A stretch of DNA of 64,000 nucleotides from Dysidea avara (taxonomy: Eukaryota; Porifera; Demospongiae; Dictyoceratida; Dysideidae), in contig NC_089280.1 in assembly GCF_963678975.1 (NCBI RefSeq), positions 18,405,863 through 18,469,862 on the forward strand, read 5' to 3'. The position numbers and the translations under genes were made by a program. The notes under the pieces are model-generated. The model had not been told where the DNA came from, did no database searches, and saw only the letters and a program-made list of their open reading frames with translations. Shown one piece after another: positions 23,201 through 34,186 of the stretch; positions within the stretch are counted from its first letter, which is position 1, and each line of letters begins with the position of its first letter.

Positions 23201-24470
23201 CAAAAAACTCAATCACCTTGTAGAAAGATCGGCTAGAAGAAGTTACCTTGTAGAGAGTTCAGCTACAAAGAAACCACCATGTAGAGAGTTCAGCTGCAAA
23301 CAAATCACCTGTAGAGAGTTCAACTAGAAACAAGTCACCCTGTAGAGAATTCAGCTAGAAGAAGTCACATTGTAGAGAGTTCAGCTACAATGAAACTCCC
23401 ATGTAGAGAGTTCAGCTGCAAACAAATCACCCTGTAGAGAACTCAGCTACAAACAAATATGCAGTGTAAAAAGATCAGCTAGAAGAAGTTACCTTGTAGA
23501 GAGTTCAGCTACAACGAAACCACCATGTAGAGAGTTCAGCTACAAACAAATCACCTGTAGAGAGTTCAGCTAGAAACAAGTCACCCTGTAGAGAGATCAG
23601 CTAGAAACAAGTCACATTGTAGAGAGTTCAGCTACAAAGAAACCACCATTTAGAGAGTTCAGCTGCAAACATATCACCCAGTAGAAAGTTCAGCTATGAA
23701 CAGATCACCCTGTTGAGAGTTCAGTTAGAAACAAGGAATCCTGTAGAGAGATCACCTAGAAGTATCGCCTTGTAGAGAGTTCAGCTACAAACAAATCACC
23801 TGTAGAGAGTTCAGCTACAAACAAATCACCCTGTAGAGAGATCAGCTAGAAGAAGTCACCTTGTAGAGAGTTCAGCTATAAAGAAACCACCATGTAGACA
23901 ATTCAGCTGCAAACAAACACCCTGTAGAGAACTCAGCTACAAATAAATCGCCCTGTAGAAAGATCAGCTAGAAGAAGTTACCTTGTAGGGATTTCAGCTA
24001 CAAACAAATCACCCTGTAGAGAGATCAGCTAGAAGAAATTACCTTGTAGATAGTTCAGCTACAAACAAATCACCCTGTAGAAAGATCAGTTAGAAGAAGT
24101 TACCTAGGAGAGAGTTCAGCTACAAAGAAACCACCATGTAGAGAGTTCAGCTGCAAAGAAATCACCCTGTAGAAAATTTCTGCCAGAAACAAATTGCCCT
24201 GTAGAAAGATCAGTTAGAAGAAGTTACCTTTTAGAGAGTTCAGCTACAAAGAAACCATTCTGTAAAGAGCTCAGCTGCAAACAAATCACCTATACAGAAT
24301 TCAGCTACAAACACATCACCCTGTAGAGAGATCAGCTAGAAGAAGTTACCTTGTAGATCGTTCAGCTACAAACAATTCACCCTGTAGAGAGAACAATTAG
24401 AAGAAGTCACCTTGTAGAGTGTTCAGTTACAAAGAAACCACCATGGAGATCAGTTTCTGTAATCAATATA
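20203..24470 (+). mobile_element. Helitron-like satellite-bearing element, copy B
   Basis: Starts A|TCAAGACACACGG. The left region (20203-21000) contains GGCCCAAGAAGCCGGCGCGC, a TTTTTCTTC tract and an ATT microsatellite. It is followed by TA/GA boxes (CTCTAATAGAGCAGTCA at about 21027) and the minisatellite. The right end is lost: after CACCATGGAGATC and AATCAATATA it runs into a TGTGACCGG MITE and unrelated sequence, with no terminal foldback. A 180-codon frame in the left region is not conserved in the old copy at 51-54 kb. Confidence 0.78.
21061..24445 (+). repeat. Minisatellite array of element B (30-31 bp units)
   Basis: About 110 units, alternating mainly between TGTAGAGAGTTCAGCTACAA-type and TGTAGAGAGATCAGCTAGAA-type with tails such as ACAAATCACCC, GAAACCACCA or GAAGTTACCT. 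Many units contain TGTAG...CTACA, a 5-bp stem around a 9-base loop. No protein coding, and units are contiguous without unique spacers. Confidence 0.95.
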
Positions 24471-24713
24471 TGTGACCGGATTTGCGAAAAGGGGTCTTCC
24501 ACAAACATCCAATTCCATAAACGTTGGAGACCATAACTCAGTGTTCAAGTAACATATTAACCTGAAAATTTCACCATGTATTCAGCTATATATAGTGGTG
24601 CTCACCACTGCCCAAATTTCAAGGCAATAGCTCTTTCCAATATGAAGTTATCAATTGTCAAAGTTGGCAAATTGGATGTGTGTGGAAGACCCCTTTTCGC
24701 AAATCCGGTCACA
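24471..24713. mobile_element. TGTGACCGG MITE (243 bp)
   Basis: Inverted ends of about 40 bp: TGTGACCGGATTTGCGAAAA and the complement, with matching ACACATCCAATT boxes inside. Near-identical copies at 41102-41340 and 61869-62107 sit at the same point in elements D and E but are absent from A and F. A left-end fragment repeats at 24732-24780. Superfamily not determined. Confidence 0.88.
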
Positions 24714-24875
24714 TATGTATTATACAGCATATGTGACCGGATTTGCGAAAAGGTACCTTTTCCACACATTTGACATACCAGCAAACAAAATGTCATAACT
24801 GTTGACTCCTTGCACTGATTGACTTTCTTTTTGTATCACAATGTAGCCACATAATGTAGGCACACTCATGGAAAA

Positions 24876-25404
24876 TCAAGACACACGGTAGTGTGTCGTG
24901 CGGCCCAAGAAGCCGGCGCGCAACCCCGTGAGTATATTGACAGGAAGAAACAAAACGCAATTTTCGCACCTCCGTAGCTCTGTGCTTCCTTGATGAAACA
25001 AGACAAATTTTGCTGTGTACATTCCCTCCAACTTCAGTACTCCACATTCCAAATTTGAGCGAAATCACTTCAGGCATTCCTGAGATATGCGACTTCAAAA
25101 ATTGGCTTAGTTTCTTCGTTTTCTTCTTCTTCTTCTTCTTCTTCTTCTTCTTCTTTTTCTTCCTCTTTTCGCACACTTACAAAAACTGCTATAAAACGCG
25201 AACGCGTTATCCGATTGCCTTGAAATTTGGCACACAGAAGGGGGGTATAAAGGCGCATCTCTGTACCAACTTTGGCTGGAATACCATAAACAGACAAAGA
25301 GTTATGAGCGATTATGCACGAAAAATAACACCAATATGTTGTCACGCCTACAGGGTAAACCGCGTATGGGAAGAAGTTGAAAATCGGTGGGTGAATAGGT
25401 TAAC
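24876..25404 (+). mobile_element. Helitron-like element, left part of the split copy (C)
   Basis: Starts A|TCAAGACACACGG and is nearly identical to element B, including a pure TTC microsatellite (about 25121-25156), until GAATAGGTTAAC at 25404. It stops there. The missing remainder starts exactly at the next base of the family consensus at 37849, so C and D are halves of one insertion. Confidence 0.85.
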
Positions 25405-25559
25405 CATTCACTGTTAAAAAGCCTGAGTGCATTTCATACCAAAATTGTATGCATTGCATACTGAGTTGCTACACTAGAAGGTATGAAACAGATCTGCATG
25501 CATTACATACTAAAAATGTTAGCATATCACACTAACATATTGGTATGAAATATCATACC

Positions 25560-25880
25560 CTGTGAGCATACCATGACGCCATAGCTCAGAGATATGCGCC
25601 TCTTATATGGGAAGATAAGCGCCTCTTATATGGAGCGTTTATGAATAGGCGCATACAAAAGCATTGGATGCGAGATGGGTTGGAGCTTGTTAGAAACTCT
25701 CGAGGGAAAGAGGTTGAAGGATCATGACGAGTCGAGTAAACTGAAGCACAGAGTGAGTTCTTAGTATTTGATAAGAAACGGTTTCAGGAAGCCATATATT
25801 ACAATTATAACTCCCGTGACAAGTGTGGGTTAAATAAACTCTGGTTAGGTTCTAAGCCTTGTTCCAAGCTCCTTTATATG
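25560..25880 (+). repeat. Dispersed repeat, first copy (AAGCGCCTCTTAT)
   Basis: Shares with 28618-28925 the ordered phrases AAGCGCCTCTTAT, GAATAGGC, GAAGGATCATGA, GAGT, GTGAGTT-TTAGTATT, GTGGG and GATTCTAAGCCTTG-like ends. Could be an old promoter or first-exon duplication, since GTGAGTT resembles a splice donor, or an unclassified element. Confidence 0.5.
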
Positions 25881-25928
25881 TTGTGTAACTGTTAGAGTTG
25901 ATAATGAATACCATCTGTCTCATACCCA

Positions 25929-26450
25929 CAGTGTTGGGCAAGTTACTTTTTAAAAGTAACTAGTTACATATTACTTATTACTTGCAGCTGAACTATTTAG
26001 TTACAGTTACATATTACCCATAAAATAAAGTAACTGTAATAATATTACACATTATGATACTTTGTGTCCACAGCCTTAAGCTGTCACGTGTGAAACTACC
26101 ACCTTATCACGTGACACGATTGCGTTATTGGACAATGTGCAAGTCTTGATATAAGTAAGTAGCTGGTGAATAAGCCTCATTTAGTAGGCTTCATTACTTC
26201 GTTGTGGCTAGGCGTTACTCAGTGGGTTACTAACGAGATTAGTAACTTCGTTACTTTTAGTTATAATATTACGTAATATTAGATTCGTTACAGTAACTAT
26301 ATTACTTAGGTAACGCATTACATTTGCAAGTAGAGTAACTTGAGTTATATTACCTGTTTTTATAGCGTATTTCGTTATATTACTTTGTTACCACAAAAGT
26401 AATAATCATACGTAACGCGTTACATAAGTAGCGCGTTACTCCCAACACTG
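25929..26450. mobile_element. hAT MITE (CAGTGTTGGG), 522 bp
   Basis: Ends CAGTGTTGGGCAAGTTAC and GCGTTACTCCCAACACTG, exact 8-bp target duplication CATACCCA on both sides (25921-25928, 26451-26458). The interior is rich in GTAACT/AGTTAC and has a TCACGTG pair. An inverted, diverged relative is at about 42885-43355. Confidence 0.92.
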
Positions 26451-26459
26451 CATACCCAG

Positions 26460-27660
26460 ACCCAGCTGGGCCATTTTCAGTCAACCAGCTTTGGCATCCA
26501 ATGAAAGTTTGGCTGAATCTTAGTCAATCAAATTTAAATTTGATCCGTGTTGACTAACTTCATGCATGCCTCTACAATGAAACTGCATTGCTTTGGTCGC
26601 TCCAAATAAATTCTCTGTTCCAGTCCACTGCCTGCATCCGTGTCACTAATAATATTATAATTCTTCCATTTTTTCTTGCATGCTGAACAGTTTCAATTTT
26701 ATAATGTGTCAGTGTGCATTGAGTCTCTACAAATTTACATTTTGTTCTACCTACAACTTAATTTTATGCTGGCTATGTTCAGGAAAAGCTACCAATTTTA
26801 TAATGGAAATGGACTGCTCGCTTGCATAAATGTATGCCCAGTGGAGGACGGGAAACAGAGTCTTTATTTAGAGTGGCCTTGTGTTTGGAGCAGTCATGCA
26901 CTTTTGTAATATAAGTACATCTTAGCAATGGTGCAACTAGCCATTCAGCCCTTGGTAGCCACTGAAGTACTGCAGGTGAGTGTTAATGATACACCAGTTT
27001 CTGTCTAGTTACAGTAGAGGGTAACTGTATGCAATCTTTTAAAACTGCATGTTGGCTATTTGCTACATTAATATAACTTGCTATTCTGCTCTACGGCTTT
27101 CATTATACAAACAGGAGCTAGCTGGAGTTGGCTATAATAATTATTTACATATGCCTATAGGTAGACCCATTTAGATGCTAATAATGGTCCAGCCATTTAG
27201 TCAAACAAAATCAGTCCGGCTAGACCAGTTTGATATCCAAATTTGGTCCAGCTAATTACCTACATTCAAAACACTTGATTAACCAGATTGTTTTTCATGT
27301 AATAGAACTATGGACCTGTAACCTCAAAAGCAAATCAGCAGATGTATACAGATATAGTTATTGTTTATGGGTTCATATATAGTGGTATTGAAATTTTAGA
27401 TTAATCCTAAGATACGCTGTACATGCTCAATTAACGCTCTCACAACTAAGCAAGTGCATGGTTGTACTGTCACCTAATGATATAACTCACTGATAAACTT
27501 TGTCAATGGCCTACCTTTACTACATTAATATAGATTTCAATGATAGCTGTGACTAGGGTATGTGTGCACGGTAGTATCAGGTGGAGGAGACTGTTCACAG
27601 TGATATGGGTAACCATTTTAAATGATATTAAATCGGAATATGCTAGATAATATTGTACTG
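26460..27660. other. Sequence inside the 12.4-kb segment, no gene seen
   Basis: AT-rich. The 77-codon frame at 26676 has no motif and a low-complexity start. No repeats with clear ends. Confidence 0.35.
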
Positions 27661-27661
27661 C

Positions 27662-27663
<2 letters not shown>

Positions 27664-27726
<63 letters not shown>

Positions 27727-27960
27727 TGCGTGTGTGTGTAGGTGAGACTTCGGGTGCCTACACCTTCACTTGTGAGATATGGTACAGCCTCCTGCGGGGT
27801 TACTAGTCCTAGGATTTGCCTGCACTGACTCCTGTGCTTGTTCACTGGGTAGGCATGACCATACTAGCATGACAGCTGAAGGCTTTGCTTTTTGTTTGCT
27901 TTTGTGTGTGTCCAGGGTTAGTTCTAGAAATGTTGCTCACCTGGTTTCAAGTTTTGAAAT
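27664..27960. mobile_element. GT microsatellite and rearranged SINE fragment
   Basis: A (GT)n/(GC GT)n tract (27664-27738) is followed by sequence complementary to the SINE at 3795-3830 (the CCTCCTG/CAGGAGG region), then a direct-orientation match to its 3' end (GGGTAGGCATGACC..., GGCTTTGCTTT). So it is a fragment with an internal inversion. Confidence 0.55.
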
Positions 27961-28617
27961 ACAGGGAGTAGTTGCTTTGCTTATTTAGGTGTATATTTTC
28001 ATGTATGGTTAGCTACTGTTTGACACACGTATGCATGACGACTGCTCTGTTGAAATGTATGATTGTTATTTTAGAGTAGCTATGCATATGTTGATTTTAT
28101 CTGAATAATATGGTTCAGCGGCATCGACTCTACCTGATTAAATGGTTACAGACCCAAGGTATATTCAGTATCCTTGGAGAATGACTGTCAAGATTTCAGT
28201 TTAGATGGTGTCTCTGTGATCACATCGGTGAACTCATCCAGGAGACTGGAGGCTTACAAGTCCTCGTAGTTTCTACTTATGGAAATAAACTATCAAAAGT
28301 TAGTTTATATGCAAATAAACTTGTTTATATTATATTATATTGGTACAGAGAGTAAATTGAAGACTAAAGAGAAACTCTAGATCTGTAAAGACAGTTAGAA
28401 TGCCTGTAGACACTGACAATGGTATTGTCAATAGTCAGGTAACTAAGAACTTTATAGCAGTCACAATGCATTTCTGCTTCTATTGCTTCATCAGGTGACA
28501 ACGTTCTTAGGGTGGAAAATAAGAACAGATTGCATGGAGCTGTATGCAAATGTTGGAGTGGGTACAAATAAAGTTATTTCTTACCTCATGACATGTTATA
28601 CTTTTCCTATAGTAATA

Positions 28618-28925
28618 TAACTGCTGTGCTGACGTCATACCCACAGGAATAAGCGCCTCTTATCTGGAACATTTATGCCGGAATAGGCACTTGCAAGAGC
28701 GTCAGCATCAGGGTCTGGGGGAGAAATACTTGAAGGAGTAAGGCTTAGAGACTGAAGGATCATGAAGAAACGAGTTGACTAAATTGCGCGCGGACTGGTA
28801 TAGTAACAGGGTGAGTTTTTAGTATTCGATATCCGCGTATAGAAAGTCTATGGTAAAACCGAGGGTCACAAGTGGGATTAATAACCTATACATAAACAAA
28901 GATTCTAAGCCTTGCCTTTAATACA
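28618..28925 (+). repeat. Dispersed repeat, second copy
   Basis: Partner of 25560-25880 (see that entry). Here it is preceded by TGACGTCAT (CRE-like), which is TGACGCCAT in the first copy. Confidence 0.5.
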
Positions 28926-29132
28926 GGCCTTCATCTAGGAAATGACTCAAGGTGGGGGGGGGGGGGATAACCATGAGTGGGCAATAATTAAAGATCCACG
29001 TGTTCATCCCTATGCACACTCCACCTAGGATGTATGTTACACTCTCAGGTGCATTGTCATGTGCCTGAAGATGACCATGCCACTCCAGAAATTTTAGGCT
29101 TTCTTAAATTGCCTCTGGTGCATTTTTGAGTA

Positions 29133-29336
29133 CCATACGCAAGGAAATTTTGACGTCAAAAAATTTGACGAATTTAGACTTTAGCAGATTTGACAAATAA
29201 AATGTTGACGAAAATGAAGAAATTATAGGCAAAACCTGTACTTTTAAGGGCGCTTATAAACATTTGACGAATTTAAATTTGACGAATTAAACCGATTCGT
29301 CAAATTTTTTTGACGTCTAAATTTCCTTGCGTACGG
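29133..29336. mobile_element. TA MITE with CCRTACGCAAGG ends
   Basis: Ends CCATACGCAAGGAAATTTTG and AAATTTCCTTGCGTACGG, flanked by TA, 204 bp. The interior carries repeated TTTGACGAATT and TTTGACGTC words. Likely mariner-type by TA duplication. Confidence 0.82.
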
Positions 29337-30353
29337 TATCTCAGAGTGAAGAAAATTTTGTATTTTTGTTTCAAATTGCTTATGGTGCATTCTCAATTAC
29401 CTGAGAATAACATGCCATTTTTAGACTCAAATTACTTGTGGTTCATTCTCAGGTACATGAGAATGCAAGGCCACTCCAGGACATTTTTGCATTTTAAACT
29501 CTCATCGGTGGCTTCTTGTGCATTCTCAGGTACCACATGTCCGCCATGAAATTTTTGTATTTTAGACTCTTGGATTGCTTCTGATGCATTGTTAAAAATT
29601 TAATGGGGTGAGAGTTTGTCAAGGGATGGCGGCAACGAAGTCCTGGTTTATATGTTGTGTGTTAAACTGTTTAGAGTGGTTATAAAGATTTTTTTAAAAT
29701 AGGTGTTTGCTAACATTGGTTCCTAGAGGGTGAAGTCTGCAAATATACATGGAAACAGTAGAGACAGTTAGAAGGAAGAGACTGGTAAGTTGTTTGAATT
29801 TGAATTGATTGCTGCAATAAAAGTTTAGATCTGGGACAAAAATTGTTCAAGCTGGGTCATTTTCAGTCAAACCAAATTTGGTCAGAACTCTGGCATTCAA
29901 AATATTATTGATCACTGACCAAAACTGTGGACCTATCTTAGTCAACCAATTTTGTGTTGGCTAATTTTGGACAGGTGAAGCAGCTTAGAAATTGTGTATG
30001 CATACTTGGTCAGTGACCCCTCACTTTCATTTATTGTATGAGTTCCCTAATTTTGACTCCCTTAGGTCTTGCCATCCTTGCTTAAATCAACTAGTTATTA
30101 ACCTGTTGGTAACTACTAAAATACCCATGTTTTATTGTTAGTATATCACCATAAAAATCAAGCAGTAAACTAACAGATAGGAACATTTTGGTTACTGATG
30201 ATTTACTTGCAGTAAACCAACTAGTAAATCAACAGAAGAGTGATTTACTAACAGTAAAACATGGTAAAACAGCCTTCTTCAAGCAGTGACCATGAATGTT
30301 AATGATATACCATGGCCAGTTGATATCTAGTTACAATAACTGTAGCTATGGGG
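29337..30353. other. Sequence inside the 12.4-kb segment, no gene seen
   Basis: AT-rich. At 29350-29560 a phrase of about 70 bp (CTTNTGGTGCATTCTCAGGTAC, ATTTTTGCATTTTAGACTC) repeats loosely three to four times, also seen from 29040. No gene recognised. Confidence 0.4.
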
Positions 30354-30355
30354 TA

Positions 30356-30535
30356 CCGTATGCAAGGAAATGTTGTTTGACAAATTCATACTTCGTTAGA
30401 TTTGAATTACAAAAAGCAAGAAATTGTAGATAAAAGCATGTACTTTTTAAAACACTTATGGGTATTTGACATTTAATTTTGACGAATTAAACCAATTCGT
30501 CAAATATTTCTTAGATCAGAATTTCCTTGCATACA
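30356..30535. mobile_element. Diverged TA MITE with CCGTATGCAAGG ends
   Basis: Relative of 29133-29336: left end CCGTATGCAAGGAAAT, right end ATTTCCTTGCATAC, with TTTGACGAATTAAACC near the right end. The right flank has lost the terminal bases. Confidence 0.65.
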
Positions 30536-31030
30536 ACGACTGTATGCGTGCTTGTAGCACTGTGCATTGACTATTTGCTCTACCATGGACTGAAGCAATG
30601 CTGCATTACATATGCAAGAACTAGTTGTTGACCAATTATAAAATTTGCATATGCTTAGACCATCAGTTTAGAATGCTAATAAATAATAATGGCTCAGCCA
30701 GAATAAATTTTGTTGAATGTAATCAGTCTGACAATGACTTGATCTGTCAAAATGACAGACCAACATGCAACATGGTTGGCCACTGGTACATGATACGTAG
30801 TAACAGTTTACATATATAGTGTATTTTTAAATGCCTATTTTGATAGGTGATAATGTCAGACCATTTTTAATTTGGTCAGTCATTGCGACTTTTGGGTTGG
30901 AAAAATGACAGATGACAGGCTGTTATTTTGAGCTCAACCAGTTAATTTAGTCTGGCTAGACCAGTTTACCTGGACTTTTTTTTTGTCTGTTTGTTTTTGT
31001 GGCAGTGTGTCATGCACGCACCACACATGC

Positions 31031-31031
<1 letters not shown>

Positions 31032-31068
<37 letters not shown>

Positions 31069-31126
31069 TGTGTGTGTGTAGTGTGTGTGTGTGTAGTGTG
31101 TGTAATGTGTGTGTGTGTGTAGTGTT
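31032..31126. repeat. (GT)n microsatellite, interrupted
   Basis: GT dinucleotides broken by AGT and AAT insertions. The His-Thr frame on the minus strand is an artefact. Confidence 0.95.
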
Positions 31127-32143
31127 TTGAGGTCTGAAATATAAGACCAGTTCTTTACCCATTCATGCATACTGTATGTTGGGAGAATAATTCATGGAAG
31201 AAAACATCCACAAATTGTCTATCCTTTCCTTGTTTGTGAGAAAATGTTTGCAAATTATTGTGTGAAGTAATTTACGGATTGGGCACACACCTACAACTAG
31301 TAAATCATGGATGCATACTTGATTGTTAAGGGAGGGCTGTGATGTGTTGCATAGATGGCTGTTTTTAAGCAGAGAAGCAGGTAACATTCGCAATATAAAT
31401 GGGCAATCAGCCTGGGGGCACATCACAGTGAAATATCCCATTTCTCTTGCATGATTATATAACACTGGTTTCTTTCTTGCACTGTCACCTTACATAACTA
31501 CTGTCACTGAAGTTTATATCTCTGTTCAAATTGTGTCATGTTGTGCCTGACTGTAGTGTCACGCATACATAGCAGTTTAGCAAGTAGCTACAACAAATCT
31601 TTAATAGTATCATCCACTCATGCATTCACTATGCTTGTCACTATGTCAGTACTGCATGAACTAAGGTGTGAATCATATGGGGAAGGTTGGAGATTAGTAC
31701 AAAGGCTTTTTTGGGAAAGAGGGGGGCATTTTTGTCAATTTAAAAACCTTTCATGAATGCATCTAAAATCGCAAATTCACAAACGTTATCTTCCGCGAAT
31801 GATTCCCATTATACAGTATTATTTCCATGCATGGTTAACCGCTATTTAACACCCATGCTAGCACTTACATAGCATGACAAATGTTTTGTTGAAAAGTATG
31901 ACTGCTCTATTAGAGTAGCTATTTGGATATTTTGATGGTAAAATTATTTTTAGAAACTGTGGAAACACTCATTAAACATTTTTTGTGTGTATTATGTGGT
32001 GTTGTGCATGCAGAGTGAAAGCTATCTCATTTGATAGGAGCTGACACTGGATCATCGTCAACCAGTTGAAACAGTGATACAAAAAATGTATCTTGTTCTT
32101 GTATAACTTTGTATGAACTGTACTGTTTGCAATATTATTTCAG

Positions 32144-32263
32144 TATGGAGATAACAATAGAATACGTAGCTTTCAGTTTTGGTATCTTGTTGAGGCAAAG
32201 TTTCCCCGACCTGTGGTCAGTGTTTTTATGGATGTACTTGGACCATACGGGCTTTATGTATGA
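32144..32263 (+). CDS. Possible isolated exon (low confidence)
   Basis: After a good acceptor (TACTGTTTGCAATATTATTTCAG) the frame opens for 39 codons before TGA: it starts YGDNNRIRSFQFWYLVE, includes KFPRPVVSVFMDVLGPYG, and is rich in aromatic and hydrophobic residues, unlike surrounding noise. No partner exon was found, and I do not recognise the sequence. It could be chance or a relic. Confidence 0.2.
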   Translation, partial: YGDNNRIRSFQFWYLVEAKFPRPVVSVFMDVLGPYGLYV

Positions 32264-33650
32264 TGCTGGCAACTGGCCCAACTAATGTGTACTCAACATA
32301 CAGCAACTCTGTACACAGGTCTAAGTGAGGGATATTCTCTGAATCCCTTTCATCAACCATACGAAACTAAAAACTGTTTTCTCAAGGTGTTCAGTCATTT
32401 ATCAATGTGCTGTGTTGTGTGTAGTACTCATGAACTTTTTGGTTGTGTACACATACTGTGCAGATAACCACACAAATACAAATACATTGTCCACGAAAGT
32501 TAACTATATATGTTAAATGTATTGCAGTGTATATACATAGAGGTTTTGCAGTACACATTCCTTAGCCATGTATGCACTGACTAGTGGATTGAGGATTCTA
32601 CATTGATTTTTAAAAGCACAAAGCGAGAAGTTTTACTGGGATATGCTAAAAAGCCATTGTAACAAGTGGCTATCTCTAGCAAATATGTATAATAATGAGG
32701 GTTGACATGTAGCTATGAATTTTGTAATGTATTGTGGGTTTTGGTATGTACATTCACCCACAATGTCTGCGCACATATTATGTGAACATTCCCTGCAAAA
32801 CCTCTAACGTGCATGTTATTTCCTACCAATACAACTGGAAGACGAAACACAAATAAAATCTGCACTATACATAATTCCTCCCATGTTTGGTAATAAGCTG
32901 ATCGTTCACCAGAGTAGTATATATTCATTGCTGCGAATTTGCTGGATATGCACAAGCAAGTGCAAGGAGAGTAATTCTGTTGTGTTAGTGTACTATAGCT
33001 ATATTCCTGGACCAAGAATAATTAATGTTGGTCATTCCATTCTATGTGAATCACTACAGGATATTTGTATGTAACATGGGATTACGTTAGTTGACTAAAA
33101 CACGTTAAGAACAATTTTTGATGTATACTGTCCAATAGTTTCATTGCACAGTGACAGATAAAAGGTAATGTTGGCCTATAGCCAAATGTAGTCTTGCATC
33201 CCATACAGTTTGTGTGGTAATAAACCATCTGGTCATTGTTGTACATTCTGTGACCACTGCCCATGCAAATGTTGGCAGACCCACTGTGCACTATATGATG
33301 ACAAATATTCTTCACATTCTAAATGCAACAAACTATATAGTTAACAGTCTGTTTGTACAAAGTTTGAAAATGCCATGGGAATACTTGATTTCCCCACACA
33401 GAGCTCTCAAAAGTGCTGGCAAAGGAATATTATGGTATGTAGTATAAAAGTAAAAGCCACTTAGTATAAAAGTAATAGAACAGCGCACATATTATATGGT
33501 TATTAATATGCAAAAGGTTTCTTCTTAATTGAATTAAAAGTGTTTCTATGAAAAAAGTAGGGCCATAGCTGTAGCCACTTATGATTATGAATACTGAAGA
33601 GTACAGTTATAACTGATATATTCGGGGAGGTTACAAATCACAAAATAAGA
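32264..33650. other. Sequence inside the 12.4-kb segment, no gene seen
   Basis: AT-rich. Several 60-100 codon frames on both strands overlap each other and none has a recognisable motif or splice context. Confidence 0.35.
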
Positions 33651-33654
33651 ATTA

Positions 33655-33850
33655 TATTATAGTTACCTAAAAATGTTTCCAGAGATTGAGATTCTATAGT
33701 GTCAATGAGTAGGTTATTCCAATCACAGGTAGATCTGGGGTAGTAGCTGAATTTATTAGTGATTTGTTCTAGTAAAAGGTATCTCAAAATGGAGAGAGTG
33801 GGTTTGGAACCACGTGGTAGCGAGTAAGCCAGGTTGGGATCCAGCTATAA
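33655..33850 (-). pseudogene. Non-LTR retrotransposon C-terminal fragment
   Basis: Minus-strand translation gives DWNNLLIDTIESQSLETF, matching the W-N-x-L-P-x-x-(I/V) block that ends many CR1/jockey-type reverse transcriptase proteins. Only this tail survives. Confidence 0.45.
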
Positions 33851-33862
33851 GTAGTACCATTA

Positions 33863-34186
33863 GGCCACTTCAACTAAATCTTTGTTTCTCGGGCGAAATT
33901 CAGCCAAATAAAGGTCGGTAAAATGCTATTTTGCTAGCTGAAGAGTGATATTGCGAGTCAAGCGGTGGCTAAGCTACATTACGGTTGCTGTATCACTTGT
34001 GAGTAGGCAGCTATATGTTGAGATATTTAGTGTTACTTACTTTTTAAGAGCTTAAAGATAAATTTGCAACTCTTTCGTGGCGTTATCACTCTTTGCAAGG
34101 TGATCACGTGATTAACATAATTATTTTATGCTGAAAAATATAGGGTTGGTCGGGCCCGAGAAACAAAAGATTTAGTTGAAGTTGCC
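33863..34186. mobile_element. PIF/Harbinger MITE
   Basis: Inverted ends GGCCACTTCAACTAAATC and GATTTAGTTGAAGTTGCC extended by TTTGTTTCTCGGGC/GCCCGAGAAACAAA, 324 bp, flanked by TTA on both sides. The 3-bp TTA duplication and GG...CC ends are Harbinger features. No transposase. Confidence 0.8.

Noticed and set aside
21061..24445. CRISPR-like array
   Set aside because: Units of 30-31 bp are contiguous with no unique spacers, and the context is a eukaryotic transposon; it is a minisatellite.
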